The notes: a model not told the origin generated them from the letters alone. A stretch of DNA of 64,000 nucleotides from Polynucleobacter sp. UK-Gri1-W3 (GCF_018881595.1 NZ_JACVQA010000003.1:56896-120895), one strand, 5' to 3'; counted from the stretch's first letter, positions 26,841 through 36,171 are shown. Translations and numbers: made by a program.

Positions 26841-27212
26841 ATGACTATTGCTTACGCTTGCATTCTGTTGATGGGTCTTTTACCTTATGTCGCAGCAGGT
26901 ATTGCTAAAAAAGGTTTTCAGGGTTACGACAATGCGATGCCACGGCAATGGCTAGCTAAGCAAACGGGGTTTAGAGCTAGAGCCAATGCTGCTCAAGCCA
27001 ATCTATTTGAATCCTTGCCGCTCTTTTTTGCCGCAGTGATCGTTGCTTCAGTTGCCCACGCAGCTCAAGACAGAATTGATTTGCTAGCAATGGGTTTTGT
27101 GCTGGCACGTATCGCCTATCTGATTTGCTATATCGCCAATTGGCCAACCACGAGATCTATCGTTTGGTTGTTTGGCATGATTTGTGTAGTGGGCTTGTTT
27201 TTTCAAATTTAA
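26841..27212 (+). CDS. MAPEG-family membrane protein
   Basis: A 123-residue protein with four predicted membrane helices. The motif NAAQANLFESLPLFFAAVI near residues 48-67 is the MAPEG signature (E-S-L-P region), and LARIAYLICYIANWPTTRS follows near 95. MAPEG proteins include glutathione transferases and related membrane enzymes; bacterial small members are mostly uncharacterised. It follows plsY by 40 bases. Confidence 0.85.
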   Translation: MTIAYACILLMGLLPYVAAGIAKKGFQGYDNAMPRQWLAKQTGFRARANAAQANLFESLPLFFAAVIVASVAHAAQDRIDLLAMGFVLARIAYLICYIANWPTTRSIVWLFGMICVVGLFFQI

Positions 27213-27295
27213 AGGTGTTTAGGCATTTGCTTGATTATTAGATGTAATATATCATTGCTATATTACAAAATATCCCCATAAATTTGGAGGGTCGA

Positions 27296-27547
27296 ATGAC
27301 AAGTATTGCCAAGTTATTTATGAGCGGGCGCAGTCAAGCGATTCGTCTGCCTGCGAAGTTACGCTTTCACTCCAAGCAAGTCCGCATAGAGCAAGTGGGT
27401 AATGCGCTTTGGGTTACTCCTGATGATGAGAAAGAGCACAATCTGGGTCAATGGCTCAGTACTTTTTATCAACAGACTGATCCTCTTCCAGAGAACTTTT
27501 TACAGGATCGGGATGATCCACCAGCACAAGAGCGTGATTGGACTTAG
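27296..27547 (+). CDS. vapB: VapB-type antitoxin
   Basis: An 83-residue antitoxin starting at ATG 27296, preceded by a GGAGG at 27286-27291. It starts MTSIAKLFMSGRSQAIRLPAKLRF, the AbrB/SpoVT-type N-terminal swapped-hairpin DNA-binding domain (GRSQAVRLP motif) of VapB. The C-terminal part (WLSTFYQQTDPLPENFL) binds the toxin. vapC starts one base after its stop codon. An upstream in-frame start adds only four residues. Confidence 0.93.
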   Translation: MTSIAKLFMSGRSQAIRLPAKLRFHSKQVRIEQVGNALWVTPDDEKEHNLGQWLSTFYQQTDPLPENFLQDRDDPPAQERDWT

Positions 27548-27548
27548 A

Positions 27549-27956
27549 TTGGTAAAAAAACAAAAAACCTTAGATACCAATATATGTAGCTATATATTGC
27601 GCAGACATCCGCAAAAGATGTTGGAGCGCTTTGCTGAGCTAGAGCATGATGAAGTATGGTTATCTGTCATTGTTGCTGCAGAGCTGAGGTTTGGAGCGGC
27701 AAAATTAGCATCGCCACGTTTTAGTGCGGCGATTGAAGCATGGATAGATGGTTTTGAAATTCGTCCATGGCCGGTGGAGGCTACGCACCATTATGCTCAA
27801 ATTCGTTCTGGGCTAGAGATAATGGGTCAACCCATTGGTGGAATGGATTTAATGATTGTAGCCCATGCCCTATCTGAGTCAAGCCGTTTGATCACTAATA
27901 ATGCACGAGAGTTTCATCGTATTCCCAATCTCCAAGTGGAAGAATGGTCAATTTAG
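27549..27956 (+). CDS. vapC: VapC-type PIN-domain ribonuclease toxin
   Basis: A 135-residue PIN-domain toxin. Active-site acids are visible: D9 (LDTNICSYIL), E45 (VAAELRFG) and D100 (GGMDLMIVAHAL), followed by NAREFHRIPNL. VapC toxins cleave tRNA or rRNA. No ATG lies near the family start; the TTG at 27549, one base after the vapB stop, gives the normal N-terminus. A GTG at 27534 is the alternative. Longer in-frame extension upstream is read from the vapB coding strand and is not real. Confidence 0.9.
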   Translation: MVKKQKTLDTNICSYILRRHPQKMLERFAELEHDEVWLSVIVAAELRFGAAKLASPRFSAAIEAWIDGFEIRPWPVEATHHYAQIRSGLEIMGQPIGGMDLMIVAHALSESSRLITNNAREFHRIPNLQVEEWSI

Positions 27957-27997
27957 ACCCTGTTCGATAGCCGCTATTTTTTCCCTAGAAAGTTTTT

Positions 27998-28783
27998 ATG
28001 TCAACCCCTAAGAAAGCTATTCAGAAAATGCCCGTAAAAAAAATAGTGAGCAAACTTCCTATAAAAAAATCTGCCGTTCACTCAAGGGATGCTGCAAAAG
28101 AAGAGGGTGGTTTACCTTTATCGGTAGTCATACGCCGCCGTATTGAGGCCCAAAAGGCTCGCTTTCATGCGAATGACAATATCTCGGCATTTATTAAGCC
28201 AGGTGAATTAGAAGGTTTGGTAGATGAGGTGGCGGAGAAAATGCAGGCCGTTTTAGAAAGCCTCGTCATCGATACTGATAATGATCACAATACCCAAAAT
28301 ACAAGTCGTCGCGTTGCAAAGATGTATGTGCAGGAGGTGTTTAATGGGCGGTATGTTGATCAGCCCACTTTAACCAAGTTCCCCAACGTGAGTCGCTTAA
28401 ATGAGCTCATGATTATTGGCCCTATTACTGTTCGTAGCGCTTGCTCCCACCATTTATGTCCAATCATGGGCCGGATTTGGATCGGTGTACTGCCTAGCAA
28501 GGCATCTGCCCTAATTGGCCTTTCTAAGTACTCACGTTTGACCGAGTGGGTTATGTGCCGCCCCCAAATTCAGGAAGAAGCAGTTGTGGAGTTGGCGGAC
28601 ATGCTTGAGAAAAAGATTAAGCCGGTAGGCGTAGCTGTCGTGATGGATGCAGATCATTTTTGTATGCAATGGCGCGGAGTTAAAGATCGGGATTCTAAGA
28701 TGATCAATAGCGTGATGCGTGGAGCCTTCTTAAAAGACTCTAATTTGCGTAGAGAGTTCTTAGCCTTGATTGACCGTAAATAA
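27998..28783 (+). CDS. folE: GTP cyclohydrolase I
   Basis: FolE converts GTP to 7,8-dihydroneopterin triphosphate, the first folate step. The 261-residue protein has a zinc site in CSHHLCPIMGRIWIG (residues about 148-162), a catalytic region SKYSRLTEWVMCRPQIQE, and the C-terminal DADHFCMQWRGVKD motif. The first roughly 40 residues are Lys-rich (KKAIQKMPVKKIVSK) and not part of the fold; their role is unknown. No other folate gene is adjacent. Confidence 0.96.
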   Translation: MSTPKKAIQKMPVKKIVSKLPIKKSAVHSRDAAKEEGGLPLSVVIRRRIEAQKARFHANDNISAFIKPGELEGLVDEVAEKMQAVLESLVIDTDNDHNTQNTSRRVAKMYVQEVFNGRYVDQPTLTKFPNVSRLNELMIIGPITVRSACSHHLCPIMGRIWIGVLPSKASALIGLSKYSRLTEWVMCRPQIQEEAVVELADMLEKKIKPVGVAVVMDADHFCMQWRGVKDRDSKMINSVMRGAFLKDSNLRREFLALIDRK

Positions 28784-28787
28784 GTTG

Positions 28788-29726
28788 ATGAAGAAACTCC
28801 TCATTCTTGCTGTTTTGGTTATTGCGGGCTGCACTTCTGGCCCCATGAGCCAAGATTATCAATCCGTCATGGATGAGAAAGTGGAGTCACCATTCTTTTA
28901 CGTTCCGCCATTAAATAAAAAAGACTACTCAGAGCGTAATTGGATTTTGCTGGCAGAGTCTCAAAATAAAAACTGGTTCTATGATCCATACACCTTGAGT
29001 GAGGATGAAGACGGAGTTATTAGCTTTGATATTTTTATTGCCCCTAGAGAAAAAAATACCTTGGCGCAATTTAACCCCACAATAGTTGGGCCTTATCGCC
29101 AAAAAATTGATTGCTTTAGCAATAATCAGTGGTCGGAGACTCTATACACCCAGAATATTGTTTCTAAAGGCCCCCTGGTCGGTGACATCAAGCCCGCGAA
29201 TGGCTCTGGCTGGGTAAAAATTGCACCTAAAACAGCAATGGCCTATTTGCGTTCTCGTCTGTGCGGCAGAAAATTTATCGATGACCAAAACGTGAATTAC
29301 TTCCTCTATCAAGATGGCGCGATGCCGGCTCCAATATCTAAAAGAGCGCCTGAGGCAGTATTTGATGAAAAAGAAAATAAGCAACTGGTGCTTGCTAAGC
29401 AAGAGGTTGTTCTGGAGTCAGCCAATACTCGCCCACCCGTGTTTTATGACGTCATTAATAATGAAGTAAGTATTGTTGATTCTAAAAAAGATGCTCGCCA
29501 ATTACGGTTGAGTTCTTATGTATTGGGTAAGGACTTAATAAAGCAGGTAGATTACAGTTTTACCGCTAATTGTCAGGAAAATACTTACGTCCTAACGACT
29601 CAAGGTCAAGGTGCAAAAGCTAGTGGTGCTATTGGCGCAAAAGATTCGTTGTTTTCAGTGGCGTTTAATAGGGCGTGTGGAGATCATGGTGCGTATATGA
29701 AAATGACAAATAAGGGTAGAAATTGA
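28788..29726 (+). CDS. Putative lipoprotein, CNP1-like or surface-adhesin E-like domain
   Basis: A 312-residue protein starting MKKLLILAVLVIAGC at ATG 28788: signal peptide with lipobox and Cys at residue 15 or 16. The region from about residue 45 (ERNWILLAESQNKNWFYDP, VISFDIFIAPREKN, KIDCFSNNQW) has the shape of betaproteobacterial CNP1-like proteins (D-P-x-x-L-S...V-x-F near a Cys). The C-terminal half repeats a similar pattern (VDYSFTANCQENTYVLTT). Probably outer-membrane anchored. Function unknown. It is followed by a second small lipoprotein with overlap. Confidence 0.65.
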   Translation: MKKLLILAVLVIAGCTSGPMSQDYQSVMDEKVESPFFYVPPLNKKDYSERNWILLAESQNKNWFYDPYTLSEDEDGVISFDIFIAPREKNTLAQFNPTIVGPYRQKIDCFSNNQWSETLYTQNIVSKGPLVGDIKPANGSGWVKIAPKTAMAYLRSRLCGRKFIDDQNVNYFLYQDGAMPAPISKRAPEAVFDEKENKQLVLAKQEVVLESANTRPPVFYDVINNEVSIVDSKKDARQLRLSSYVLGKDLIKQVDYSFTANCQENTYVLTTQGQGAKASGAIGAKDSLFSVAFNRACGDHGAYMKMTNKGRN

Positions 29727-29737
29727 TTGCAAAGATC

Positions 29738-29950
29738 ATGCAGCTCAGCTTACGAATTTCGCTGCTCGTATTTGTATTGAGTGCTGCTGCTTGCTCAACA
29801 TTCCCTTCCGAAAACCAAAATCCTAGTAAAAATAACAAAGCAACTTACAACAAAGACCTCAAGGAATGCCAAGAGGATTACCCCGAATCTGGTTCGGGGG
29901 TTCATATCCGTCAGTGGATTAATTGCATGAAGCTCAAGGGCTGGAATTAA
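29738..29950 (+). CDS. Small lipoprotein of unknown function
   Basis: A 70-residue protein starting MQLSLRISLLVFVLSAAAC at ATG 29738, with a lipobox (SAAAC) placing the lipidated Cys near residue 19. The mature part is about 50 residues with two further cysteines (KECQEDYPE, INCMKLKGW). It directly follows the previous lipoprotein gene. An alternative start at 29723 (TTG) adds five residues. Confidence 0.6.
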   Translation: MQLSLRISLLVFVLSAAACSTFPSENQNPSKNNKATYNKDLKECQEDYPESGSGVHIRQWINCMKLKGWN

Positions 29951-29974
29951 TCGACGTTTTTAGTAGGAGATTTT

Positions 29975-29991
29975 ATGAGAACAATTCTCAT
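29975..29991. promoter_or_regulatory. ATGAGAA-caa-TTCTCAT palindrome (Fur-box-like)
   Basis: A perfect 7-base inverted repeat around a 3-base centre lies in the promoter region 140 bases upstream of the HiPIP gene. The arms resemble halves of Fur sites (ATGAGAAT / ATTCTCAT). An iron-dependent control of the downstream iron-sulfur protein would be plausible, but this is sequence similarity only. Confidence 0.3.
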
Positions 29992-30134
29992 CTATATTTC
30001 CTTATAAATCATTGACTTACGCCATGAGTGGCAGCAGCAAATCTTCTCCACTATGATCTTTCTTAGTTTTGAAGGTTGCGCACTGCTTCTTGATGCGCGT
30101 GCAAGTTAATCACTGATTTATTTTTGGAGAATCC

Positions 30135-30443
30135 ATGAAAAATAGTCGTCGCCAATTTATGATTTTGTCTGCTGCTGGTGCCTGTACTTTGGCATTGAAC
30201 GGTAAAGTTCAAGCTCAAGCAATGGTTGCAGAAACTGATCCACAAGCTGCTGCATTGGGCTATAAGCCTGATGCCTCTAAAGTGGATAAAGCAAAGTACG
30301 CTAAGTACGCTGCTGGTCAACAGTGCAGCAGCTGTGCATTGTTCCAAGGTAAAGCTGACGCAGCTGCAGGTCCTTGCTCATTGTTTGCTGGTAAGCAAGT
30401 TGCTGCTAAAGGCTGGTGCTCTGCTTACGCTAAGAAGGCTTAA
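30135..30443 (+). CDS. High-potential iron-sulfur protein (HiPIP)
   Basis: A 102-residue precursor. The N-terminus MKNSRRQFMILSAAGACTLA is a Tat signal (S-R-R-Q-F-M). The mature protein has the four cluster cysteines C64, C67, C81 and C95 in the C-x2-C-x13-C-x13-C spacing typical of HiPIPs, with GWCSAYAKK at the end. HiPIPs are periplasmic one-electron carriers to cytochromes or oxidases. A good ribosome binding site (TGGAGA) precedes the ATG. Confidence 0.93.
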   Translation: MKNSRRQFMILSAAGACTLALNGKVQAQAMVAETDPQAAALGYKPDASKVDKAKYAKYAAGQQCSSCALFQGKADAAAGPCSLFAGKQVAAKGWCSAYAKKA

Positions 30444-30501
30444 TTAGATATCAAGCAGTTGTAATAGATTGTTTTGATGCCCTGGTTTTAATGGGGACAC
30501 T

Positions 30502-30527
30502 AAAAAGCCACCCTAGGGTGGCTTTTT
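30502..30527. terminator. Perfect palindromic bidirectional terminator after HiPIP
   Basis: aaaaagccaccctagggtggcttttt is a perfect palindrome: a seven-base-pair GC-rich stem flanked by A5 and T5. It lies about 60 bases after the HiPIP stop and is the obvious terminator for it. Confidence 0.9.
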
Positions 30528-30632
30528 GTATTCTGGCGATTAATGACTATAGGAATAGTTTAAATAAATAACCGTATCTGATGGCGTCGTGACATACCAA
30601 ATGACTGCATTGGCTAAGCCCCTGATTGAGGG

Positions 30633-31211
30633 GTGCATCCTTTTCACAAAAGCCATCCAAGGAGATTTACCCTGAAAGCCCGTATCAAAAAGAATTTGCA
30701 GCGCTACGCTTTTTATTTTGGCGGCGACCAGCCTCCCGTGGCTATGTTGGAGCGAGCGCGCTCTGGTTTTGGGGCTTTTATTGGTCTTATGTTAGTGCTT
30801 ACTACTGCTAAGTACCTTGGAGAGCTTGGGGGCATTGATGAATGGCTTATGGCTTCATTGGGAGCTAGCGCCTTATTGGTGTTTGCCTTGCCAGGCAGTT
30901 CAATGGCTCAACCTTGGGCTGTTATCGCCGGTAACACCTTATCCGCCTTGATTGGAATTTGCATTGTCCATGCAGTGGGGGAGCCTCTAATAGCCATACC
31001 TTTAGCGGCTAGCCTTTCTATTTTAGGAATGTTTTTTCTTCGGTGTTTGCATCCTCCAGCAGCTGCAGTGTCTTTAATAGTGGTGCTGGGACATGTTTTA
31101 CATTTCCGCTATGCTTTTTTTCCGGTAATGGTTGATTCGATTCTGTTGGTGCTGGCTAGAGCGGCTTATAGCAACCTCACTGGTAAGCGCTATCCCAATA
31201 GGCCCAGCTAA
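30633..31211 (+). CDS. HPP-family membrane protein
   Basis: A 192-residue protein from a GTG start with four or five membrane helices (about 48-65, 72-90, 96-116, 120-140, 148-166). The family motif is visible as LRCLHPPAAAVSLIVVLG (HPP) near residue 145. HPP-family proteins have been linked to nitrite transport in chloroplasts and cyanobacteria; the bacterial role is mostly unknown. It ends just before a bidirectional terminator shared with a small convergent gene. Confidence 0.85.
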   Translation: MHPFHKSHPRRFTLKARIKKNLQRYAFYFGGDQPPVAMLERARSGFGAFIGLMLVLTTAKYLGELGGIDEWLMASLGASALLVFALPGSSMAQPWAVIAGNTLSALIGICIVHAVGEPLIAIPLAASLSILGMFFLRCLHPPAAAVSLIVVLGHVLHFRYAFFPVMVDSILLVLARAAYSNLTGKRYPNRPS

Positions 31212-31247
31212 GATCGCAATGAGCATGCTCCCAAAGAGCGAGGCAAT

Positions 31248-31273
31248 AAAAAAGGGGCAATAGCCCCTTTTTA
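31248..31273. terminator. Bidirectional terminator between HPP protein and small ORF
   Basis: Stem ggggc-aata-gcccc flanked by six A on the left and five T on the right. It serves the HPP gene on the plus strand and the small gene at 31287-31433 on the minus strand. Confidence 0.85.
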
Positions 31274-31286
31274 TATCGCAGAAGGA

Positions 31287-31433
31287 CTATTTGATACGTC
31301 CAGCTGCAATAGAAGCCTTGCAGTCCTTAATTCCATAGTTTTGGTATTTACCCGCATTTTCTTTGCGAATGGACTGACCACACTCTGTTAGTGAGTTGCG
31401 AAGGTTAATCTTTGGAATATTGCCTGTTGTCAT
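31287..31433 (-). CDS. Small conserved-looking protein of 48 residues, unknown function
   Basis: The frame starts at ATG 31433 with a strong AAGGAG Shine-Dalgarno seven bases upstream and encodes a basic 48-residue protein (MTTGNIPKINLRNSLTECG, ending SIAAGRIK) with two cysteines about 23 residues apart. It ends before a clear terminator and follows a hairpin-T leader. The Shine-Dalgarno, terminator and coding-like composition support a real gene. I do not recognise a family. Confidence 0.65.
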   Translation of the reverse strand: MTTGNIPKINLRNSLTECGQSIRKENAGKYQNYGIKDCKASIAAGRIK

Positions 31434-31457
31434 TTTGACTCCTTATTTATAGTTTTT

Positions 31458-31493
31458 AAAACTGGCGCGTAATAGCGTCTTCTATTGTGCGCC
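31458..31493 (-). promoter_or_regulatory. Terminator-like hairpin in the leader of the small gene (possible attenuator)
   Basis: On the minus strand ggcgcacaatag - aagacg - ctattacgcgcc (12-base stem with two central mismatches) is followed by AGTTTTTA, about 25 bases before the start codon of the small gene at 31433. It may terminate upstream transcription or attenuate the small gene. On the plus strand it lies 100 bases upstream of manC. Confidence 0.45.
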
Positions 31494-31596
31494 TAAGTAA
31501 TATTAATAAAAATTTGGCGACTTGTAGCAAACTGCTTCTAGCAAGCTAAACCCTATAAAATGAAATTATTCAAATAAAAAGGCTTTCGATAGACAA

Positions 31597-33099
31597 ATGG
31601 CTTTAGTTATCCCAGTCATCCTTTGTGGTGGGTCAGGCACCAGACTTTGGCCTTTATCGCGTTCGGGGTTCCCTAAGCAGTTTTTAGTTTTGTCAGGCGA
31701 TGGCTCTTCTCAAAGTTTATTTCAGCAAGCAGTAGAGCGAATTAACTCTGTTGGTAATGTTGGAAATACTGGCAATGAGATCAACAGCAAAATCCAATTG
31801 GGTGACACCTTAGTTGTCACCAATGAAGATCATCGATTCTTGGTTTTGGATCAATTGCGCGAGCTACAATCTATTAAAGCTAAATTAATACTAGAGCCTG
31901 TCGGAAGAAATACGGCGCCCGCTTTAAGTATGGCTGCACTCTGTGCAGAGCAATTATCAAATGGTGAAGATCCCATCTTGATCATTACACCTGCAGATCA
32001 AACCATTCAAAATCAAAAGGCATTTACTCAAGCCTTGCAAGATTGCATTCAGTCAGTAGAAGCTTCACCAAACTCAATTGCTATTTTGGGTATCACCCCA
32101 ACCGCACCAGAAACTGGTTATGGATATATTCAGCGTGCAGATAGCAAAGACCAAAATAATGCTTACGAGGTCAAGAGATTCGTGGAGAAGCCTGACAGCA
32201 AGACTGCGCAGACGTATCTAGCCGAAGGCTCCTATCTTTGGAATAGCGGTATGTTTGTTTTGAAGGCGAGCACTTGGTTGGCTGCTTTAGCAGAATTTAG
32301 GCCTGACATTGGTGAGGCATCACAAAAGGCTTGGCAGACAAAATCAGAAGATGCTTCCGGTGGCGTAGGATTCGTTCGTCCTGGCAAAGAAGAATTTAAA
32401 GCTATTCCAAGCGAGTCTATTGACTATGCCGTGATTGAGAAATGCCCTCAGTCGAACTTTCCTATAAAAATGGTTGAGCTCGATGCCGGCTGGAATGATC
32501 TAGGTGCATGGGATGCAGTCTGGCAAGTGGGTCGGCAAGATCAAGATGGCAATGTGACTAGCGGCGATACCTTAATCACGAATTCGAAAAACTCTTTAGT
32601 TCATGCCAGCAGTAGATTGGTCAGTGTTGTTGGTGTAGAAAATCTAGTGATTGTTGAAACAGCTGATGCAGTATTAATTGCTGACAGAAAAAATAGCCAA
32701 GATGTTAAAAGCATTGTGACGAAGTTAGAGGCTCAGGGTAGAGAAGAAAAGAATCTACATCGCAAGGTAGCAAGACCATGGGGCTGGTATGACAGTGTTG
32801 ATGAGGGTGAGCGTTTTAAGGTAAAACGGATTCAGGTCAAACCAGGAGCCAGCCTTTCATTACAAATGCATCACCACCGTGCAGAGCATTGGATTGTAGT
32901 TAAGGGTACTGCGGAGATTACCAATGGCGTTCAAGTCATTACTCTGACTGAAAATCAAAGTACCTACATTCCTCAAGGGCAAACCCATCGATTAGCTAAT
33001 CCTGGCGAAACACCCCTAGAGATTATTGAGGTTCAGTCGGGCAGCTATCTTGGCGAAGATGACATCGTGCGCTTTGAAGATACCTATGGGCGTAATTAA
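31597..33099 (+). CDS. manC: Mannose-1-phosphate guanylyltransferase / mannose-6-phosphate isomerase
   Basis: A bifunctional GDP-mannose enzyme of 500 residues. The N-terminal nucleotidyltransferase has LCGGSGTRLWPLSRSGFPKQF (residues 8-28) and FVEKPD near residue 195. The C-terminal cupin-type isomerase half has RPWGWYDSVDEGERFKVKR and LQMHHHRAEHWIVVKGTAE, the metal-binding part. It opens the polysaccharide locus and supplies GDP-mannose to gmd. No phosphomannomutase gene is present in the window. Confidence 0.96.
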   Translation: MALVIPVILCGGSGTRLWPLSRSGFPKQFLVLSGDGSSQSLFQQAVERINSVGNVGNTGNEINSKIQLGDTLVVTNEDHRFLVLDQLRELQSIKAKLILEPVGRNTAPALSMAALCAEQLSNGEDPILIITPADQTIQNQKAFTQALQDCIQSVEASPNSIAILGITPTAPETGYGYIQRADSKDQNNAYEVKRFVEKPDSKTAQTYLAEGSYLWNSGMFVLKASTWLAALAEFRPDIGEASQKAWQTKSEDASGGVGFVRPGKEEFKAIPSESIDYAVIEKCPQSNFPIKMVELDAGWNDLGAWDAVWQVGRQDQDGNVTSGDTLITNSKNSLVHASSRLVSVVGVENLVIVETADAVLIADRKNSQDVKSIVTKLEAQGREEKNLHRKVARPWGWYDSVDEGERFKVKRIQVKPGASLSLQMHHHRAEHWIVVKGTAEITNGVQVITLTENQSTYIPQGQTHRLANPGETPLEIIEVQSGSYLGEDDIVRFEDTYGRN

Positions 33100-33164
33100 A
33101 ATTCTATTAGAAACTACAAGTAAAATCACGGTTCTAAGATAAACGGCAAAAAAGCGAGAAGAGC

Positions 33165-34295
33165 ATGGGTGCATCACAAAAAGTAGCCTTAATCACAGGT
33201 ATTACAGGCCAAGACGGTTCTTATCTTGCAGAGTTTCTATTAGAAAAAGGCTACATCGTACACGGCATTAAGCGTCGCGCCTCTTCTTTTAATACCGAGC
33301 GTATTGATCATATCTATCAAGATCCACACATCAATCATCCGGATTTAATTCTGCATTACGGTGATTTAACCGACACCAGCAATCTGGTGCGCATCATTCA
33401 GGAATGTCAGCCTGATGAGATTTATAACTTGGGTGCTCAATCACACGTTGCCGTTTCTTTTGAGTCCCCTGAATACACCGCTGATGTGGATGCCATGGGC
33501 CCACTCAGAATGCTTGAGGCTATTCGTATTCTCGGTCTAGAAAAGAAAACCCGTTTTTACCAGGCATCTACTTCAGAGCTCTATGGTTTAGTACAAGAAA
33601 TCCCGCAAAAAGAAACAACGCCGTTCTATCCTAGAAGCCCATATGCAGTAGCCAAGATGTATGCCTACTGGATTACAGTGAATTATCGTGAGGCGTATGG
33701 CATATATGCGTGTAACGGTATCTTGTTTAACCATGAGTCTAAGCGCCGTGGTGAAACCTTTGTTACTCGTAAGGTGACTCGCGGTCTTGCCAATATTGCT
33801 CAAGGTCTCGAGAAATGCTTATACATGGGCAATATCGATGCCCTGCGTGACTGGGGTCATGCTAAAGACTATGTGCGCATGCAATGGTTGATGCTCCAGC
33901 AAGATAAGCCTGAAGACTTTGTGATCGCTACTGGTGTGCAGTTCACAGTGCGTGAATTTATTACCCGTAGCGCCAAACAATTGGGAATCACTCTCAATTT
34001 TGAGGGCACAGCTGAGAATGAAAAGGCGATTGTGGCTAGTATTGAAGGTGACAAAGCCCCAGCCTTAAAAGTAGGCGATGTGATTGTTCAAATTGACCCA
34101 CGCTATTACCGTCCTACCGAAGTAGAAACACTCTTAGGCGATCCTACTAAGGCAAAAACAAAACTCGGTTGGGTGCCAGAAATTACCCTAGATCAAATGA
34201 TCGTAGAAATGGTGGCAAATGATTTGGATCAAGCTAAGCAACATGCCTTGCTGAGTAAGCATGGTTACTCGGTTGCAGTTGGTAAAGAGAATTAA
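33165..34295 (+). CDS. gmd: GDP-mannose 4,6-dehydratase
   Basis: An SDR enzyme converting GDP-mannose to GDP-4-keto-6-deoxymannose. The 376-residue protein has the NADP-binding [15 protein letters not shown] near residue 12, the [15 protein letters not shown] segment, and the [15 protein letters not shown] (Y-x3-K) catalytic site near 160. It follows manC by 65 bases and precedes fcl by 15 bases. Confidence 0.97.
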   Translation: MGASQKVALITGITGQDGSYLAEFLLEKGYIVHGIKRRASSFNTERIDHIYQDPHINHPDLILHYGDLTDTSNLVRIIQECQPDEIYNLGAQSHVAVSFESPEYTADVDAMGPLRMLEAIRILGLEKKTRFYQASTSELYGLVQEIPQKETTPFYPRSPYAVAKMYAYWITVNYREAYGIYACNGILFNHESKRRGETFVTRKVTRGLANIAQGLEKCLYMGNIDALRDWGHAKDYVRMQWLMLQQDKPEDFVIATGVQFTVREFITRSAKQLGITLNFEGTAENEKAIVASIEGDKAPALKVGDVIVQIDPRYYRPTEVETLLGDPTKAKTKLGWVPEITLDQMIVEMVANDLDQAKQHALLSKHGYSVAVGKEN

Positions 34296-34310
34296 AGAGA
34301 AGATTAATAC

Positions 34311-35279
34311 ATGCCAACAGATTTAAATCAAAAGATTTATGTTGCTGGTCATCGCGGCATGGTCGGCTCGGCAATTGTGCGTAATCTGCAAGCTAAGGGC
34401 TATACCAATATAGTCACCAGAACTCATGCTGAACTTGATTTAACCAATCAAGCTGCAGTACAAGTATTCTTTGAGGAAGAGAAGCCTGATCAAGTGTATT
34501 TAGCTGCCGCGAAGGTTGGTGGCATTCATGCGAACAACACCTTTCCCGCAGAATTTATTTATCAAAACCTCATGATGGAAGCAAATGTCATCCATCAAGC
34601 TTTTGTCAGCGGTGTTAAAAGGCTGCTCTTCTTAGGTTCAAGCTGTATCTATCCTAAGTTAGCACCGCAACCGATGAGTGAAGATGCCCTTCTCACGGGT
34701 AAGTTAGAGCCAACGAATGAGCCCTATGCGATTGCCAAAATTGCTGGTATCAAGTTGTGTGAGAGTTACAACCGTCAATATGGCGATAGCCATGGAATTG
34801 ATTACCGTTCAGTGATGCCGACTAATCTATATGGTCCAGGTGATAACTATCATCCAGAGAACAGCCATGTGATTCCAGCCCTGATTAGAAGATTTCATGA
34901 AGCTAAAGTAGGTAATGCTCCTGAAGTTGTGATCTGGGGAACGGGAACCCCGAGACGCGAGTTTCTCTATGTTGATGATATGGCGGCTGCATCAGTATTT
35001 GTGATGGATCTCGATAAGGCGACCTACGATAGCCAAATAGAATCAATGCAAAACCATATTAATGTGGGTTTTGGTAGTGATGTGACTATTGCAGAATTGG
35101 CAAAAGCAGTTGGAGATGCAGTAGGTTACGAAGGAAAGATTAACTTTGATATAACAAAGCCTGACGGGTCGCCTAGGAAGTGGATGGATTCTTCCCGGCT
35201 AAATAATTTAGGTTGGAAGGCTAAGGTAGATTTGACGCAAGGTTTGCAAGAAGCTTATCAAGAGTTTTTATCGCGGTGA
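34311..35279 (+). CDS. fcl: GDP-L-fucose synthase
   Basis: Fcl epimerises and reduces the Gmd product to GDP-L-fucose. The 322-residue SDR protein has [15 protein letters not shown] at the N-terminus, [15 protein letters not shown] near residue 107 and PYAIAKIAG (Y-x3-K) near residue 142. With manC and gmd it completes a fucose-nucleotide pathway, so the surface glycan probably contains L-fucose. Its stop overlaps the next gene's GTG start by 4 bases. Confidence 0.97.
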   Translation: MPTDLNQKIYVAGHRGMVGSAIVRNLQAKGYTNIVTRTHAELDLTNQAAVQVFFEEEKPDQVYLAAAKVGGIHANNTFPAEFIYQNLMMEANVIHQAFVSGVKRLLFLGSSCIYPKLAPQPMSEDALLTGKLEPTNEPYAIAKIAGIKLCESYNRQYGDSHGIDYRSVMPTNLYGPGDNYHPENSHVIPALIRRFHEAKVGNAPEVVIWGTGTPRREFLYVDDMAAASVFVMDLDKATYDSQIESMQNHINVGFGSDVTIAELAKAVGDAVGYEGKINFDITKPDGSPRKWMDSSRLNNLGWKAKVDLTQGLQEAYQEFLSR

Positions 35280-36157
35280 ATTCGACTTCAGTCATTATTG
35301 ATCAAGTTATTTGTGTCTGCTGTAAAAGGGATGCGCAGGCCTGGGAGATTGCATCTTCTTATATCGTGCGCAACCTAAAGGCCAGGCATTACAAGGTCTA
35401 TGTCCCCGATGCTGATCTTGAGTTATTCCAAGAAATTTCTGCAAAACCTTTTCAGGTCATTGGTGAGTCAATTTACACATCGCAATTTGCCGCCGAAATA
35501 AAACGGCGACTCGATGCAAAAATTGCATCGCAATTTGGCTGGTACTTACAGCAGTTTATTAAGCTATCAGCGGTCAATGATTGCTTGCCAGATGAGATTG
35601 TCTTGATATGGGATGCTGATACTATTCCCTTAAAACCCCTCAGTTTTATCGACCACCAAGGGCGCTTGATTTACTACAAGGGGGCTGAATATCATCACCC
35701 TTATTTTGAGACAGTGATGCGTCTATTGCACTTAAGCAAAAAAATTAGATTCTCATTTATTGCGCAGTGCTTTGTTCTAAAAGCGGCTTGGTTACAAGAG
35801 TGTTTTCGTGAAATCGAATTGAGGCACGGCATGCCTTGGGTTCCAGCCTTGCTAAATAGCATAAGGTTTGATGAGGGCAATAGCTTTTCTGAATATGAAA
35901 CTATAGGAACCTTTATATCTCATCGACATAGCTCAGAAATTGTATATACCGATCGAAAATGGTTGCGTTTGGGAAATTCTGCAATTGGACACCCCGCATT
36001 CTTGGGCCCCAATATTATTGCCGACCAATTGAATGATTATGACTATGCTAGTTTTGAGAAGTGGGATAAGGCTAAGCCTTACTTTTTAAAGGTTTCGTTG
36101 CCTTATTTCTTTAGGGTTTACTTGCCTTCATTGTTCAAATCCAAAAACCAAAGATAA
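35276..36157 (+). CDS. Putative GT-A type glycosyltransferase (DUF6492-like)
   Basis: A 293-residue protein starting at GTG, overlapping fcl by 4 bases. [12 protein letters not shown] near residue 117 contains a D-x-D metal site in a GT-A setting. The N-terminus ([24 protein letters not shown]) and the [19 protein letters not shown] region are like DUF6492 proteins found in polysaccharide loci. Acceptor and donor sugar are not predictable. No membrane helix is evident. Confidence 0.7.
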   Translation: MNSTSVIIDQVICVCCKRDAQAWEIASSYIVRNLKARHYKVYVPDADLELFQEISAKPFQVIGESIYTSQFAAEIKRRLDAKIASQFGWYLQQFIKLSAVNDCLPDEIVLIWDADTIPLKPLSFIDHQGRLIYYKGAEYHHPYFETVMRLLHLSKKIRFSFIAQCFVLKAAWLQECFREIELRHGMPWVPALLNSIRFDEGNSFSEYETIGTFISHRHSSEIVYTDRKWLRLGNSAIGHPAFLGPNIIADQLNDYDYASFEKWDKAKPYFLKVSLPYFFRVYLPSLFKSKNQR

Positions 36158-36171
36158 ACTCCTATTTAGCC

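Noticed and set aside
27402..27548. N-terminal extension of VapC read from the vapB region
   Set aside because: The extra 49 residues are the out-of-frame reading of vapB and are absent from the family; TTG at 27549 fits better.
31441..31596. JUMPstart/ops element upstream of the polysaccharide locus
   Set aside because: A ggcgcgtaatagcg string only loosely resembles ops (GGCGGTAGCGT); it is better explained by the minus-strand hairpin, and no RfaH gene is seen.
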